This document shows, in pieces, positions 46,955 to 55,763 of a stretch of 64,000 bases of DNA. This DNA comes from Bombella saccharophila (GTDB lineage: Bacteria > Pseudomonadota > Alphaproteobacteria > Acetobacterales > Acetobacteraceae). The stretch's first letter is position 1; every line of letters starts with the position of its first letter. The position numbers were made by a program, and so were the translations under genes. Where the stretch lies: contig NZ_JANIDW010000002.1 of the NCBI RefSeq assembly GCF_026385475.1, positions 1 through 64,000 of the forward strand. The letters are read 5' to 3'. Under the pieces are notes generated by a model. It was not told the DNA's origin and ran no database searches. It worked only from the letters and a program-made list of their open reading frames with translations.

Positions 46955-47656
46955 ATGATTGAGAATCGTCCTTTTGCAACATTAGGTCATGCCGATCACG
47001 GGTGGTTAGACGCCCATCATCATTTTTCCTTTGCTCAATATATGGACCCTAAGCGTATGAATTGGGGTCATCTCCGCGTATGGAATGATGATGTTATCGC
47101 CCCCGGTACAGGGTTTGACACCCACCCTCATCGGGATATGGAGATCATCACCTATGTCCGTGAGGGGGCTATTACCCATAAAGATAGCCTCGGCAATAGC
47201 GGCCGGACGGAAGCTGGTGATGTACAAGTGATGTCTGCTGGGACAGGGATATTCCATAGTGAATATAATCTTGAGGCCATCCCTACCAAAATATTCCAAA
47301 TATGGATCATCCCCACATCCAAAGGTCATGCGCCCTCCTGGGGGACGCGTCATTTTCCCAAAAATGACCAAACAAGCCAAATGAGCATCCTCGCCTCCGG
47401 CTATACTGAGGACGAGGGGGCTTTACCTATCCACGCAGATGCCCGTGTAGTTGGCTTCAATTTACAAAAAGGTCACGATATCCGCTATCAATTAGGGAAA
47501 GACCGGCTGGGCTATCTCGTCCCCGCTAAGGGCAGCCTTCTCCTTAATGGGCAAAGCATCACATCCCGCGCTGGGGCCGCCATCACCCAACAAGATGCTA
47601 TAACGATAAAAGCCTTAGAGGATACAGAAGTGATTTTAGTCGATACAATCGCCTAA
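46955..47656 (+). CDS. Pirin family protein
   Basis: A 233-residue bicupin. The N-terminal cupin has the metal-binding residues in FDTHPHRDMEIITYV and the later HSEYN (His and Glu ligands); LVPAKGSLLLNG lies in the second domain. Bacterial pirins such as YhhW oxidise quercetin or act in redox control; substrates for this one are unknown. It is divergent from the LysR gene, with which it is probably regulated. Confidence 0.88.
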   Translation: MIENRPFATLGHADHGWLDAHHHFSFAQYMDPKRMNWGHLRVWNDDVIAPGTGFDTHPHRDMEIITYVREGAITHKDSLGNSGRTEAGDVQVMSAGTGIFHSEYNLEAIPTKIFQIWIIPTSKGHAPSWGTRHFPKNDQTSQMSILASGYTEDEGALPIHADARVVGFNLQKGHDIRYQLGKDRLGYLVPAKGSLLLNGQSITSRAGAAITQQDAITIKALEDTEVILVDTIA

Positions 47657-47700
47657 TCCCAAACCTACCACATAAGACGATTTTATGGTTTCATCTAGAA

Positions 47701-47716
47701 TGTTTCCCGTGAAACC
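47701..47716. promoter_or_regulatory. Second parS-like site
   Basis: TGTTTCCCGTGAAACC matches the parS consensus at 14 of 16 positions, including the central CG pair. It lies in the short gap after the pirin gene, 2.6 kb from the first parS-like site. It is weaker than the first, but two in one region is the usual parS pattern. Confidence 0.5.
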
Positions 47717-47751
47717 TATAAGCCTATAGTGCGTTGCAACAGGATTAATTT

Positions 47752-48429
47752 ATGCTTCATGACCCTATATCTGACAAAGCTGCACCAATGATTACACATA
47801 ATCTCTATCTCCTTGGCGCAACAGGTCAGATAATGGGGCATGATAGCCTCGCTGATGAGATTATCCTTCAACCTTTTAATGTGCATCAACTTCCAGGGCT
47901 TATGATGCGTCTTAATGAGCCGCTTTCAGCCCCGGTCTTATCATATGAGACGGCAGATGCTCTTAAAGCGCGGTTTCACAAACGCATCTCTCTGCCCTTT
48001 CCACTACCAGAGAGTGAGCTTACACCTACGGATCATGGTGTAATAACCCTCCGTAATACCGAAACAAACCACCATTGGCTTACCCTTACAGATAAAGCGA
48101 ATACGCTTGATTTTACGGTAAATCGTCAAGAAGAAGCATATCCTTTTCTCCCCTTAACGATAGAGAGCTATAAAGGGCTTGCACGCCTCATCGACCAAAA
48201 CCAAGCCGAGATACGCGCATTAAATCAACATGCTGTTGGTGCAGCTCATTTTTCATCAGAGGTGCCCTTCCATCTCCATATTGGAGAGATTGACATTCCC
48301 CTTCCTAAAAATCTTGCTGAATTAACACGCCTTGGGCAACTCCCCGCCGGACAACAAGATGTCATCACCTTACAACAAGGTGATGATCCCTCCCTTGCCT
48401 CTACCTTCATCATCCATATCCACACATAA
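47752..48429 (+). CDS. Hypothetical protein (225 aa)
   Basis: I do not recognise this family. The protein is 225 residues, soluble, without signal peptide or membrane segments, and mildly acidic. It has mixed beta-rich character with repeated short hydrophobic strands (GVITLRNTE, DFTVNRQEE, PFHLHIGEIDIPLP). It has its own downstream terminator and a parS-like site upstream, so it is a single-gene unit. No motif gives a function. Confidence 0.6.
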   Translation: MLHDPISDKAAPMITHNLYLLGATGQIMGHDSLADEIILQPFNVHQLPGLMMRLNEPLSAPVLSYETADALKARFHKRISLPFPLPESELTPTDHGVITLRNTETNHHWLTLTDKANTLDFTVNRQEEAYPFLPLTIESYKGLARLIDQNQAEIRALNQHAVGAAHFSSEVPFHLHIGEIDIPLPKNLAELTRLGQLPAGQQDVITLQQGDDPSLASTFIIHIHT

Positions 48430-48434
48430 AAAAA

Positions 48435-48465
48435 CCCCCTGCGTTATATACGCAGAGGGCTTTTC
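48435..48465. terminator. Bidirectional terminator between the hypothetical gene and katA
   Basis: The inverted repeat CTGCGT-tatat-ACGCAG is extended by CCC/GGG arms and flanked by A- and T-tracts, so it can stop both convergent genes. Confidence 0.8.
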
Positions 48466-48494
48466 CCTAGTTTAGCGTAGGCGCTTAAACCAGC

Positions 48495-49937
48495 TTAGCA
48501 GCCTTTTAGAGCCTTACGGACCCCTTCGGCATAGGCAGGGTCAACCTTCTCAAACAGAGCAAGCTGACGGTCGATGATATTTTGCGGCACACCAGCCATA
48601 GCCCCTGCGATATTGTTGAACAGACGCTGCTTCTGCCCCGCATCAAACAGATGGAACAAAGCACGCGGCTGAGCGAAGTCGTCACCATCCTTACGATGCT
48701 CGTAATAGGTGGCATCCCCACTGACACGTAGCGGCGGCTCCATCGCTGCTAAATCCTCTACCGGGCCACCAAAAGAGTTTGGCTCATAATAATCGCCATC
48801 GCCACGCTTTGGCACATCATGGAGCATCGGCCCATCAAGATGATAATTCTTCACCTTGATTTTAGGACGGTTAATCGGCAATGCCTCATAATGCGTCCCA
48901 ACACGGTAGCGATGCGCATCTGCATAGGCGAAGATACGCCCCTGCAACATACGATCAGGAGAGAAACCAATACCCGGCACAATATTGGATGGAGAGAACG
49001 AAGCCTGCTCAACCTCAGCGAAGTAATTCTCTGGGTTGCGGTTAAGCTCTAGCTCACCAACCTCAATCAACGGATAATCCTTATGAGACCAAACCTTGGT
49101 TACATCAAACGGATTAAAGTTGACGCGCTCGGCCTCTTCTTCTTCCATCACCTGGATATAGAACGTCCATTTGGGGAAGTTCCCCTTCTCGATGTTCTCA
49201 TACAGGTCTTCTTGTGTGGACTCACGGGTCTTAGCAACAACCTCGGCCGCTTCCTCAGTTGTGTAGAACTCATGACCTTGCTGGGTCTTGAAGTGGAACT
49301 TCACCCAGAAGCGCTCACCTTTCGCATTCCACATGGAGTAGGTATGGCTGCCATACCCGTTCATGTTACGGATGCCTTTAGGGATACCACGATCAGACAT
49401 CAGGATAGTGACCTGATGCAAGCTCTCTGGGCTAAGAGACCAGAAGTCCCACATCGCTGTAGCAGAGCGCAGATTGGTGCGTGGATGACGCTTTTGCGTA
49501 TGGATGAAGTCCGGGAACTTGATCGGATCACGGATGAAGAAGACCGGCGTGTTATTACCCACCAAATCCCAGTTACCGTCATCGGTATAGAACTTCAGCG
49601 CCCAACCGCGTACGTCACGCTCGGCATCAGCAGCCCCGCGCTCACCAGCAACGGTGGAAGCCCGCAAGAACATCTCCGTCTTTTTCCCAACCTTGGAGAA
49701 AAGAGACGCACATGTGTATTTCGTGATGTCCTTTGTGACAGTCAATGTCCCATGGGCACCAACACCCTTGGCATGGACGGTACGCTCTGGGATACGCTCA
49801 CGGTTCTGATGAGCCAGCTTTTCAATTAGCTGATAATTTTCCAGCAGCAACGGACCACGAGGACCAGCAGATTTACTGTCCTGATTGCTCACCCAAGGGG
49901 CACCAGCTGTTGTGCGAATGATGTTTTTATCAGACAT
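48495..49937 (-). CDS. katA: Heme catalase (small-subunit, clade 3 type)
   Basis: A 480-residue monofunctional catalase that converts hydrogen peroxide to water and oxygen. The distal histidine is in [12 protein letters not shown], the asparagine in [19 protein letters not shown] (shown here in part as [11 protein letters not shown]), and the proximal heme tyrosine in [12 protein letters not shown]. The length fits the NADPH-binding small-subunit group. An AAGGAGT site precedes the ATG. Two sites for regulation lie upstream (a TAGGTA-G-TACCTA repeat and a Fur-like box). Confidence 0.95.
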   Translation of the reverse strand: MSDKNIIRTTAGAPWVSNQDSKSAGPRGPLLLENYQLIEKLAHQNRERIPERTVHAKGVGAHGTLTVTKDITKYTCASLFSKVGKKTEMFLRASTVAGERGAADAERDVRGWALKFYTDDGNWDLVGNNTPVFFIRDPIKFPDFIHTQKRHPRTNLRSATAMWDFWSLSPESLHQVTILMSDRGIPKGIRNMNGYGSHTYSMWNAKGERFWVKFHFKTQQGHEFYTTEEAAEVVAKTRESTQEDLYENIEKGNFPKWTFYIQVMEEEEAERVNFNPFDVTKVWSHKDYPLIEVGELELNRNPENYFAEVEQASFSPSNIVPGIGFSPDRMLQGRIFAYADAHRYRVGTHYEALPINRPKIKVKNYHLDGPMLHDVPKRGDGDYYEPNSFGGPVEDLAAMEPPLRVSGDATYYEHRKDGDDFAQPRALFHLFDAGQKQRLFNNIAGAMAGVPQNIIDRQLALFEKVDPAYAEGVRKALKGC

Positions 49938-49974
49938 TTAAAGGACTCCTTCCTTACTATCTGATGTCAGAAAA

Positions 49975-49987
49975 TAGGTAGTACCTA
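49975..49987. promoter_or_regulatory. Inverted repeat upstream of katA, possible operator
   Basis: TAGGTA-G-TACCTA is a perfect 6-bp inverted repeat with one central base, 38-50 bases before the katA start, where a repressor or activator could act. The regulator is not known. Confidence 0.4.
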
Positions 49988-50167
49988 CGGAAAAAGGAAA
50001 ATGATTAATCCTGTTTCTCTAATAAACAGTCCCAATTTACCCCGGTACCAACCCTTGGTTAAAGAGGCTAAGCAAGTTTGAGGATACTGTCTATCCCCTT
50101 TTTCTTTAAAAAAAGACACAATATCGTTTCATAACTATCTCTTATGTAAGATAATCATCTTTTCTTA

Positions 50168-50185
50168 TGAGAATGATTTTCAATA
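50168..50185. promoter_or_regulatory. Fur-like box upstream of katA
   Basis: TGAGAATGATTTTCAATA differs from a Fur-type palindrome (TGATAATGATTATCATTA) at three positions. It is about 230 bases before the katA start. Fur or Irr control of a heme enzyme is plausible; only a motif is seen. Confidence 0.35.
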
Positions 50186-50259
50186 ACATCCTATCGTTAT
50201 TTCAATTATAATAAAAATATATCAAACTATTCCCAAAACATAGGCTGTTTCTATGTTTT

Positions 50260-51348
50260 TTAAAATAACCGAGCAATTTTCATAAAAATAAAGGTCACGG
50301 CCATAGCAGCCACACATAGCCCACCAGCAAAGATGGTACCTAACCCACCAGAAGCTAAAAACATACCGCCAGTATTCATCCCAAAGAAGCCCGTTACTAA
50401 CGTGGCAGGGAGCATAAGGGTCGTCACAATAGAGACGATGCACAGGCGGCGGTTTGTTTCTTCAGCTTGACTAGAGGCAAGCTCATCTTGCAGCGAGCGC
50501 GCGCGGTCTTGCAAAGCGATGAGGTCATCCAACGCAGCATGAATCTGCCGCTCGGCACGGTCGCGCAAATCATCCTCTGCCCAATCGGGGAGGTCGAGAT
50601 CTTCATCACGCAATACACGGTCAATCGGCATGACAACGCGCCGCAGCTCTGTCGCACGGCGGCGCACTTTACCTACAATCCCACCGAGATGCCCAAGGTC
50701 GGAGCCATGCTCAATAGCTAAGAGGACATCTTCCGCACGGTCTAATTCATCATCAAGCTGGCCCAGTTGGCGGCGTACCGTCCCAGTAAAATCCCTCAAA
50801 ACACGGTCTATAACCCCAGCGGGATTACGCGGGACACCTTGTGTTTGTAAGGACCGATAAGCCGAACCTAAAACAGGGATAGGCGTACGGCGTGTGGTGA
50901 TGAGCAAATTTTGCCGCATCGCAAACCGCCATGCACAAATCTCGCGATCTTCCTCCGCCAACGCATCATCAAAAGCCGGTAAGGCCCCCCAAACCGTATC
51001 ATCCGCGGCTTCCAACGCAATGCCGTAATCCGTCTCTGCTAACATCATGCCGACATCTTCTGGCATACCAGGCAAACGCCCCACATGGCTGCGTGCAGAG
51101 CGATGAACCGTATCAAAATGCAGCCAACACCATGAGTTAGCCTCTAACAACACATCATTTTCTGGGTCTCCCACACCGGGAGATTGCAAAATACGTTGGA
51201 CCTCATCAGCCTCCAACGGGGTGATGCCCTTCCCCGGCACAGCCTCAATCGCCCAAACAAGCCCCTTAATGCGTGGGACGGAATGAGCCTCCTTTAAAGC
51301 AGGGTCCAGCACTGTAAAGGAAAAATTTGGAACAGTATTGTCGGGCAT
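50260..51348 (-). CDS. CorA-family divalent metal transporter (ZntB/CorA-like)
   Basis: A 362-residue protein with a large cytosolic N-terminal domain, a long coiled-coil helix (about residues 180-290) and two C-terminal membrane helices. The pore motif GMN is intact in GFFGMNTGG between the helices. Family members move Mg2+, Co2+, Ni2+ or Zn2+. The N-terminal domain looks like the ZntB side (SWCWLHFD). I start at the second methionine, preceded by GGGGGTGG; 4 residues upstream are open. The ion cannot be set from sequence. Confidence 0.85.
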   Translation of the reverse strand: MPDNTVPNFSFTVLDPALKEAHSVPRIKGLVWAIEAVPGKGITPLEADEVQRILQSPGVGDPENDVLLEANSWCWLHFDTVHRSARSHVGRLPGMPEDVGMMLAETDYGIALEAADDTVWGALPAFDDALAEEDREICAWRFAMRQNLLITTRRTPIPVLGSAYRSLQTQGVPRNPAGVIDRVLRDFTGTVRRQLGQLDDELDRAEDVLLAIEHGSDLGHLGGIVGKVRRRATELRRVVMPIDRVLRDEDLDLPDWAEDDLRDRAERQIHAALDDLIALQDRARSLQDELASSQAEETNRRLCIVSIVTTLMLPATLVTGFFGMNTGGMFLASGGLGTIFAGGLCVAAMAVTFIFMKIARLF

Positions 51349-51587
51349 AACCACCCCCATTACAGTTTTTAACCTGGACCAAAGCCAACGGACCTCCCCT
51401 CCTAGAGGAGGAATAAAACCACGCCAAAGAAAAGCGTGCCCTGTTCTCTGACACGTTGCTAAATAGGACGCAATATAGGGAGGCTTATTTTCTAACAGAA
51501 ACTCTTAGTAACCTCTCCTTCCCACCGCTTGTGCAACACTCTATAAGTTATGAGGTCCAAAAACAGCAAAAAGCTGAGGAACAATAA

Positions 51588-52886
51588 ATGAGTAAACAGG
51601 ATTACAAAGTCCGCGATATGTCCCTTGCCGATTGGGGCCGTAAGGAAATCTCTATCGCAGAAGGGGAAATGCCGGGCCTGATGGCTCTGCGTGCCGAATA
51701 TGGCAAAAGCCAGCCGCTTAAAGGCGCGCGGATTGCTGGCTGCCTGCATATGACCATTCAAACCGCTGTCCTTATTGAGACACTCATCGCCCTTGGGGCA
51801 ACGGTCCGTTGGTCCTCTTGCAATGTCTTCTCCACACAAGACCAAGCCGCCGCAGCCATTGCTGCAGCAAATATCCCCGTTTTCGCGTGGAAGGGGATGA
51901 ATGAGGAGGAGTTCATTTGGTGTATTGAGCAGACCATCAAAGGCCCTGATGGCTGGACACCTAATATGATCCTTGATGATGGGGGAGACCTTACAACCCT
52001 CATGCACGAAAAATACCCCGACCTTCTCAAAGAGGTTCGCGGTATCTCTGAAGAAACCACAACAGGCGTGCATCGCCTTTGGGAGATGGAACGCAAAGGG
52101 CTGCTGAAAGTCCCTGCTATTAATGTCAATGACAGCGTGACGAAATCGAAGTTCGATAACCTTTATGGGTGCCGCGAGAGCTTGGTTGATGCCATCCGCC
52201 GCGGGACTGATGTTATGATGGCTGGCAAAGTCGCTGTCGTGGCTGGTTATGGTGATGTGGGTAAAGGCTCTGCCGCCTCTCTGCGAAGTGCTGGCTGCCG
52301 TGTGCTTGTCACAGAGGTGGATCCAATCTGCGCCCTTCAAGCTGCTATGGAAGGGTATGAAGTCGTCACGATGGAAAATGCCGCTCCGCGTGGGGATATT
52401 TTCGTCACTTGCACCGGTAATGAGGACATCATCACCATTGAGCATATGCGTGAGATGAAAGACCGGGCCATTGTCTGCAATATCGGACATTTTGATAGTG
52501 AGATTCAGGTCTCTGCCCTGCGCAACCATAAATGGACCAATATTAAACCACAGGTTGATGAGATTGAGCTTGCCCCTAACCGCCGCTTAATCCTCCTCTC
52601 TGAAGGGCGTTTGGTGAATCTTGGTAATGCAACAGGTCATCCCTCTTTTGTGATGTCTGCCTCCTTTACCAATCAAACCCTTGCACAGATTGAACTTTGG
52701 AACGCTAAACCCGGCCAATATAAGGCGGGGAAAGTGTACACATTGCCAAAGATTCTTGATGAAAAAGTCGCTGCCTTGCATCTCGCAAAGGTCGGAGCCA
52801 CTCTCTCTAAGATGACGCAAGCGCAAGCTGATTATATCGGTGTTTCCCCAACAGGGCCGTTTAAGCACGACCTGTACCGGTATTAA
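51588..52886 (+). CDS. ahcY: Adenosylhomocysteinase
   Basis: A 432-residue NAD+-containing hydrolase that splits S-adenosylhomocysteine to adenosine and homocysteine, clearing the product inhibitor of methyltransferases. The [17 protein letters not shown] block (residues about 125-142), the NAD motif [15 protein letters not shown] and the C-terminal [14 protein letters not shown] and PFKHDLYRY are all present. A long open reading frame runs on the opposite strand but is a shadow. No SAH riboswitch is seen upstream. Confidence 0.96.
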   Translation: MSKQDYKVRDMSLADWGRKEISIAEGEMPGLMALRAEYGKSQPLKGARIAGCLHMTIQTAVLIETLIALGATVRWSSCNVFSTQDQAAAAIAAANIPVFAWKGMNEEEFIWCIEQTIKGPDGWTPNMILDDGGDLTTLMHEKYPDLLKEVRGISEETTTGVHRLWEMERKGLLKVPAINVNDSVTKSKFDNLYGCRESLVDAIRRGTDVMMAGKVAVVAGYGDVGKGSAASLRSAGCRVLVTEVDPICALQAAMEGYEVVTMENAAPRGDIFVTCTGNEDIITIEHMREMKDRAIVCNIGHFDSEIQVSALRNHKWTNIKPQVDEIELAPNRRLILLSEGRLVNLGNATGHPSFVMSASFTNQTLAQIELWNAKPGQYKAGKVYTLPKILDEKVAALHLAKVGATLSKMTQAQADYIGVSPTGPFKHDLYRY

Positions 52887-52983
52887 TCACTGCCATTTAT
52901 CATGCTCTCTCTGCCTTCATCTCATATGAAAGCAGGGGGCGTGATAAAATCTTTTCACGCCTATTTTAAGGAAGGACTACATC

Positions 52984-53358
52984 ATGGGTCTTTTTAACGA
53001 CATCGTCTCCAAAGTCTCGCACTTTGCCAAAAGCCTGCTTGGCACGTCCCCTGCGGAAGCCGCTGACAATGCTGCACCATCTGCCACGCCTTCTGTTGCG
53101 CAAGTCGATGTAGATGCTGTTCTAAAAGAGCTGGCTGCTAAGGCAGGACAGCCTTTAAATTATAAAGAATCGATTGTTGATCTTCTCAAGCTCCTAGGGC
53201 TCGACAGCTCCTTACAGGCTCGTCAATCCCTAGCTGATGAGCTGCATTATACAGGCGATAAAAACGATACCGCCACGATGAATGTATGGCTCATTAAGCA
53301 AGTTTACACAGAACTTGCTAACAATGGTGGCAAAATCCCCGCTGGTTGGGGCCATTGA
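52984..53358 (+). CDS. DUF3597 domain-containing protein
   Basis: A 124-residue protein of the DUF3597 family, with an N-terminal amphipathic helix (MGLFNDIVSKVSHFAKSLL), an Ala/Pro linker and a helical core (SIVDLLKLLGLDSSLQARQSLADEL, LAD broken here) ending in the motif IPAGWGH. The family has no known function and is common in alpha- and gammaproteobacteria. It stands alone, 97 bases after ahcY, with a strong bidirectional terminator behind it. Confidence 0.75.
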   Translation: MGLFNDIVSKVSHFAKSLLGTSPAEAADNAAPSATPSVAQVDVDAVLKELAAKAGQPLNYKESIVDLLKLLGLDSSLQARQSLADELHYTGDKNDTATMNVWLIKQVYTELANNGGKIPAGWGH

Positions 53359-53393
53359 TAGCCAACACCCCCTTATAACCTTACCTCTCTAAC

Positions 53394-53430
53394 AAAACCC
53401 CCTCTATCCAATCAGAATAGAGGGGGTTTT
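53394..53430. terminator. Bidirectional terminator between DUF3597 gene and odhB
   Basis: The arms AAAACCCCCTCTAT and ATAGAGGGGGTTTT form a 14-bp stem with T-runs on both strands, between convergent genes. Confidence 0.9.
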
Positions 53431-53450
53431 CTGTACCAATTAGCTTAGGG

Positions 53451-54560
53451 TCAAATATCCAAAAGCAAACGGCGTGGGTCTTCAATCAACTCTTTTAACC
53501 GCACGAGGAAGCTTACCGCCTCACGTCCATCAACAAGCCGATGATCGTAAGAGAGGGCCACATACATCATAGGCCGGATGACCACCTGCCCATTGCGGGC
53601 AACAGGCCGCTCCTGAATTGCATGCATACCCAACACCCCAGATTGCGGGGCATTAAGAATGGGCGTGGAGAGCAACGAACCAAAGATTCCACCATTCGTG
53701 ATGGTAAAGCTCCCCCCTTCTAACTCTTTAAGAGCAAGACCACCTTTACGGGCCCGTTTCCCATAATCGGCAATGCGTTTCTCTAGCTCCGCAAAACTCA
53801 ACGTCTCTGCATGACGCAGAACAGGCACCACCAAGCCGCGCTCTGTTCCCACAGCAATGCCAAGATTAACATGATCCCGATAAACAATCTCTTGGCCGTC
53901 AATCTGTGCATTTAGGATAGGATAGTCCTTTAAAGCCCCTATAACAGCGCGAGCAAAAAAGGACATAAAGCCCAATCGGGCACCTTCATGCTTCTTCTCA
54001 AACAAATCCCGATATTGAGCGCGCAATTCCTTCACCGCGCTCATATCAACCTCATTAAAGGTTGTAAGAATAGCCGCGTTATTTTGCGCCGCCTTTAAAT
54101 TACGGGCGATGGTTTGGCGAAGGCGGCTCATCGGTACGCGCCGTTCCCCTTCATTCCCCCCAGCCACATGCTCTATGAAAGGTTCTTTCTCTTGCCTATC
54201 ATCCTTCACAGATACAGCCTCTTGAGGGGCGGGAGAGGCCGGTGGGGCATCATCAACCACCGCAGGCGTAGGCTCTGGGGCGTGTTCATCCACCGTCTCT
54301 TTTGGAGCAACGCGCGGTGGTGGTGCTGTCTCATCAATAAGAGCGACAACCTGCCCGACATCAACATCAATGCCCTCGGCAAGGTCATATGTTAATTGCC
54401 CTGCCGCTGGTGCGGGGACATCTAGGGTCACTTTATCCGTCTCTAGCTCTAAAATCGTTTCTCCAGCCTGTACATACGTACCAGACTGCTTGAGCCAACG
54501 TGCCACGGTTGCCTGATTTAGGCTCTCCCCAAGCACAGGGACCTTAATTTCAACCGTCAC
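53451..54560 (-). CDS. odhB: Dihydrolipoyllysine-residue succinyltransferase (E2), lacking the PSBD
   Basis: A 369-residue E2 of the 2-oxoglutarate dehydrogenase type. Residues 1-77 are one lipoyl domain with lipoyl-lysine K43 ([13 protein letters not shown]). Residues about 78-135 are a Pro/Ala/Glu linker, and the catalytic domain begins at about 140 ([16 protein letters not shown]) and includes the active-site HRLVDG. The small peripheral-subunit-binding domain that docks E1 and E3 is absent: no segment in the linker resembles it. That explains a length about 40-50 residues below usual. No sucA or lpd lies beside it. The assignment to OdhB rather than another acyltransferase E2 is by catalytic-domain similarity. 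Confidence 0.82.
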   Translation of the reverse strand: MTVEIKVPVLGESLNQATVARWLKQSGTYVQAGETILELETDKVTLDVPAPAAGQLTYDLAEGIDVDVGQVVALIDETAPPPRVAPKETVDEHAPEPTPAVVDDAPPASPAPQEAVSVKDDRQEKEPFIEHVAGGNEGERRVPMSRLRQTIARNLKAAQNNAAILTTFNEVDMSAVKELRAQYRDLFEKKHEGARLGFMSFFARAVIGALKDYPILNAQIDGQEIVYRDHVNLGIAVGTERGLVVPVLRHAETLSFAELEKRIADYGKRARKGGLALKELEGGSFTITNGGIFGSLLSTPILNAPQSGVLGMHAIQERPVARNGQVVIRPMMYVALSYDHRLVDGREAVSFLVRLKELIEDPRRLLLDI

Positions 54561-54711
54561 CTTATGTCTCCTGCTTTTTTAGAACTTGAAAAACGGGTTT
54601 TACCCCCCACTTGCCAGAAAAGGCCTCGCATTTCATTCCCTTATATCTCCTGATGAGACAATAGGGTAAAGCCTTCTCTTACTTTTTTCATCTTTCTTAT
54701 AGGAAAAGACC

Positions 54712-55344
54712 ATGCCACGCACACCCCCTGATTTCCTTCAATCAGACCATATATCAGCCCGCACGCGCTCTGCGCTGTTACAACGTATGGAGGATGAACA
54801 AGGCAAGAGAGAGCATCTCTCTGCATCGTCTTTTCATTGTTTAGAGCAAGTTTGCGATGATATTTTGCCACAAAGCTCTCTGCTTGGTGATGTTCACCTT
54901 AACCTTGCTGTTATGATTGATAAAACCCTCGCCGGGCCGGGTGATGGATGGCGTTTTGCCGACCTCCCAACTGACTTAAAAGCTTGGGAGATGGGCCTAG
55001 CTTCTCTTAATGATTACGCTCAGCATCTTTTTGGCTCCTCTTATACAGCCTTAAAGGCTGAAGATCGTGGCTCTCTGCTTGATGATGCTTTTGCAGGCAC
55101 ATTACCAGCTTGCTCTTCCGCTGCTTTTTCCCCTGCCCAGATGGCTTTGTGGAGTGGGGATATGCGCACGGCGATTGTATCGTCTTTTCTGGCGCATCCT
55201 ATAGCGCAAGATAAGCTTGGTATTTCTGCCAATATGACCGGTGGAGATAAGGAAATACAAGGATTTTCGGCTCATAGCTTAGAGCAAAAAGAAGCGTTTG
55301 AGCCTGAAAATGAACGCCGTTTTTTGAATCGGAATCATCCATAA
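54712..55344 (+). CDS. Gluconate 2-dehydrogenase subunit 3-family protein
   Basis: A 210-residue helical protein matching the small (gamma-type) subunit of FAD-dependent gluconate/sugar dehydrogenases: SSFHCLEQVCDDILP, FADLPTDLKAWEMGLASL and MALWSGDMRTAIVSSF. In the membrane enzymes this subunit usually carries the Tat signal that exports the large subunit. Here the N-terminus (MPRTPPDFLQ) has no twin arginine or hydrophobic core, so the complex may stay in the cytosol. The large GMC-type subunit is encoded downstream after a 419-bp gap that contains the origin candidate. Confidence 0.75.
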   Translation: MPRTPPDFLQSDHISARTRSALLQRMEDEQGKREHLSASSFHCLEQVCDDILPQSSLLGDVHLNLAVMIDKTLAGPGDGWRFADLPTDLKAWEMGLASLNDYAQHLFGSSYTALKAEDRGSLLDDAFAGTLPACSSAAFSPAQMALWSGDMRTAIVSSFLAHPIAQDKLGISANMTGGDKEIQGFSAHSLEQKEAFEPENERRFLNRNHP

Positions 55345-55763
55345 AACATGGTGGGATAAAGGGCTATATGTGAGAGAAAAGTTCCATCCGTAGAGGGTTC
55401 AGCTTTAAAGCGAAAATGACGTGAAATCATAGCGTGCGTGAGAAGAAAGACCGACAACACAACATTTTAATTTATAAAATTATAAATTGATGATGTGGTT
55501 AAACCCTGTGAAAACTGGGGTACCCGGCTTTCTAAAAATGTACCCCAGCTTACTCACACTGTGTACAACTTCACTAAGCAAGAAGACTCAAGGCCTCTAG
55601 GATGTTATCCTTCTTTTTCCACAATGGGCCTGTGTACAATCCCCTTTTTATAAGGGGGTACAGTACCGTCCCCAGTACTCGGTACCGCTCTCATAAAAGC
55701 CCGTACAATCCCCATGTACCCCAACCTAAACCACTTTATCCATAAGGTGATGGACATAGTTTG
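55345..55763. other. Candidate chromosomal replication origin (oriC)
   Basis: This gene-free region has the features expected of an origin. An AT-rich run of about 40 bases (55461-55495) could unwind. DnaA-box-like 9-mers are TTTTCCACA (55615-55623, fits TTWTNCACA), TGTGGTTAA (55494-55502, one mismatch), TTATCCATA (55736-55744, one mismatch) and two TGTGTACAA (55560, 55631). Top-strand base skew switches from C-rich to G-rich around here, and rho, mnmE and mnmG follow. No dnaA gene is seen. The evidence is compositional; initiation is not shown. Confidence 0.45.
55515..55720. repeat. GTAC-rich hairpin array
   Basis: Ten GTAC tetramers occur between 55520 and 55719, where fewer than one is expected. 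They are arranged as: CTGGGGTAC/GTACCCCAG (9-bp perfect arms, 55515-55523 and 55540-55548), GTACCG/CGGTAC (55663-55668 and 55680-55685), and TGTAC...GTACA enclosing CCCCTT/AAGGGG (55633-55662). GTACAATCCCC occurs twice (55634 and 55703). It may be binding sites at the origin or operators for the following gene. Confidence 0.7.

Larger units (their letters stand above)
49938..50259. other. Promoter region of katA
   Basis: This 322-bp AT-rich gap separates the CorA-type gene from katA, both on the minus strand. It holds the inverted repeat and Fur-like box listed separately, and no coding sequence. I see no clear terminator for the upstream CorA-type gene. Confidence 0.5.

Noticed and set aside
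51480-51587. Possible SAH riboswitch upstream of ahcY
   Set aside because: The conserved SAH aptamer core and pairings could not be found in this short leader.
51492-52529. Long minus-strand open reading frame of 345 residues
   Set aside because: It lies antisense to ahcY, which has every conserved motif; the antisense product resembles no family and has no ribosome-binding site.
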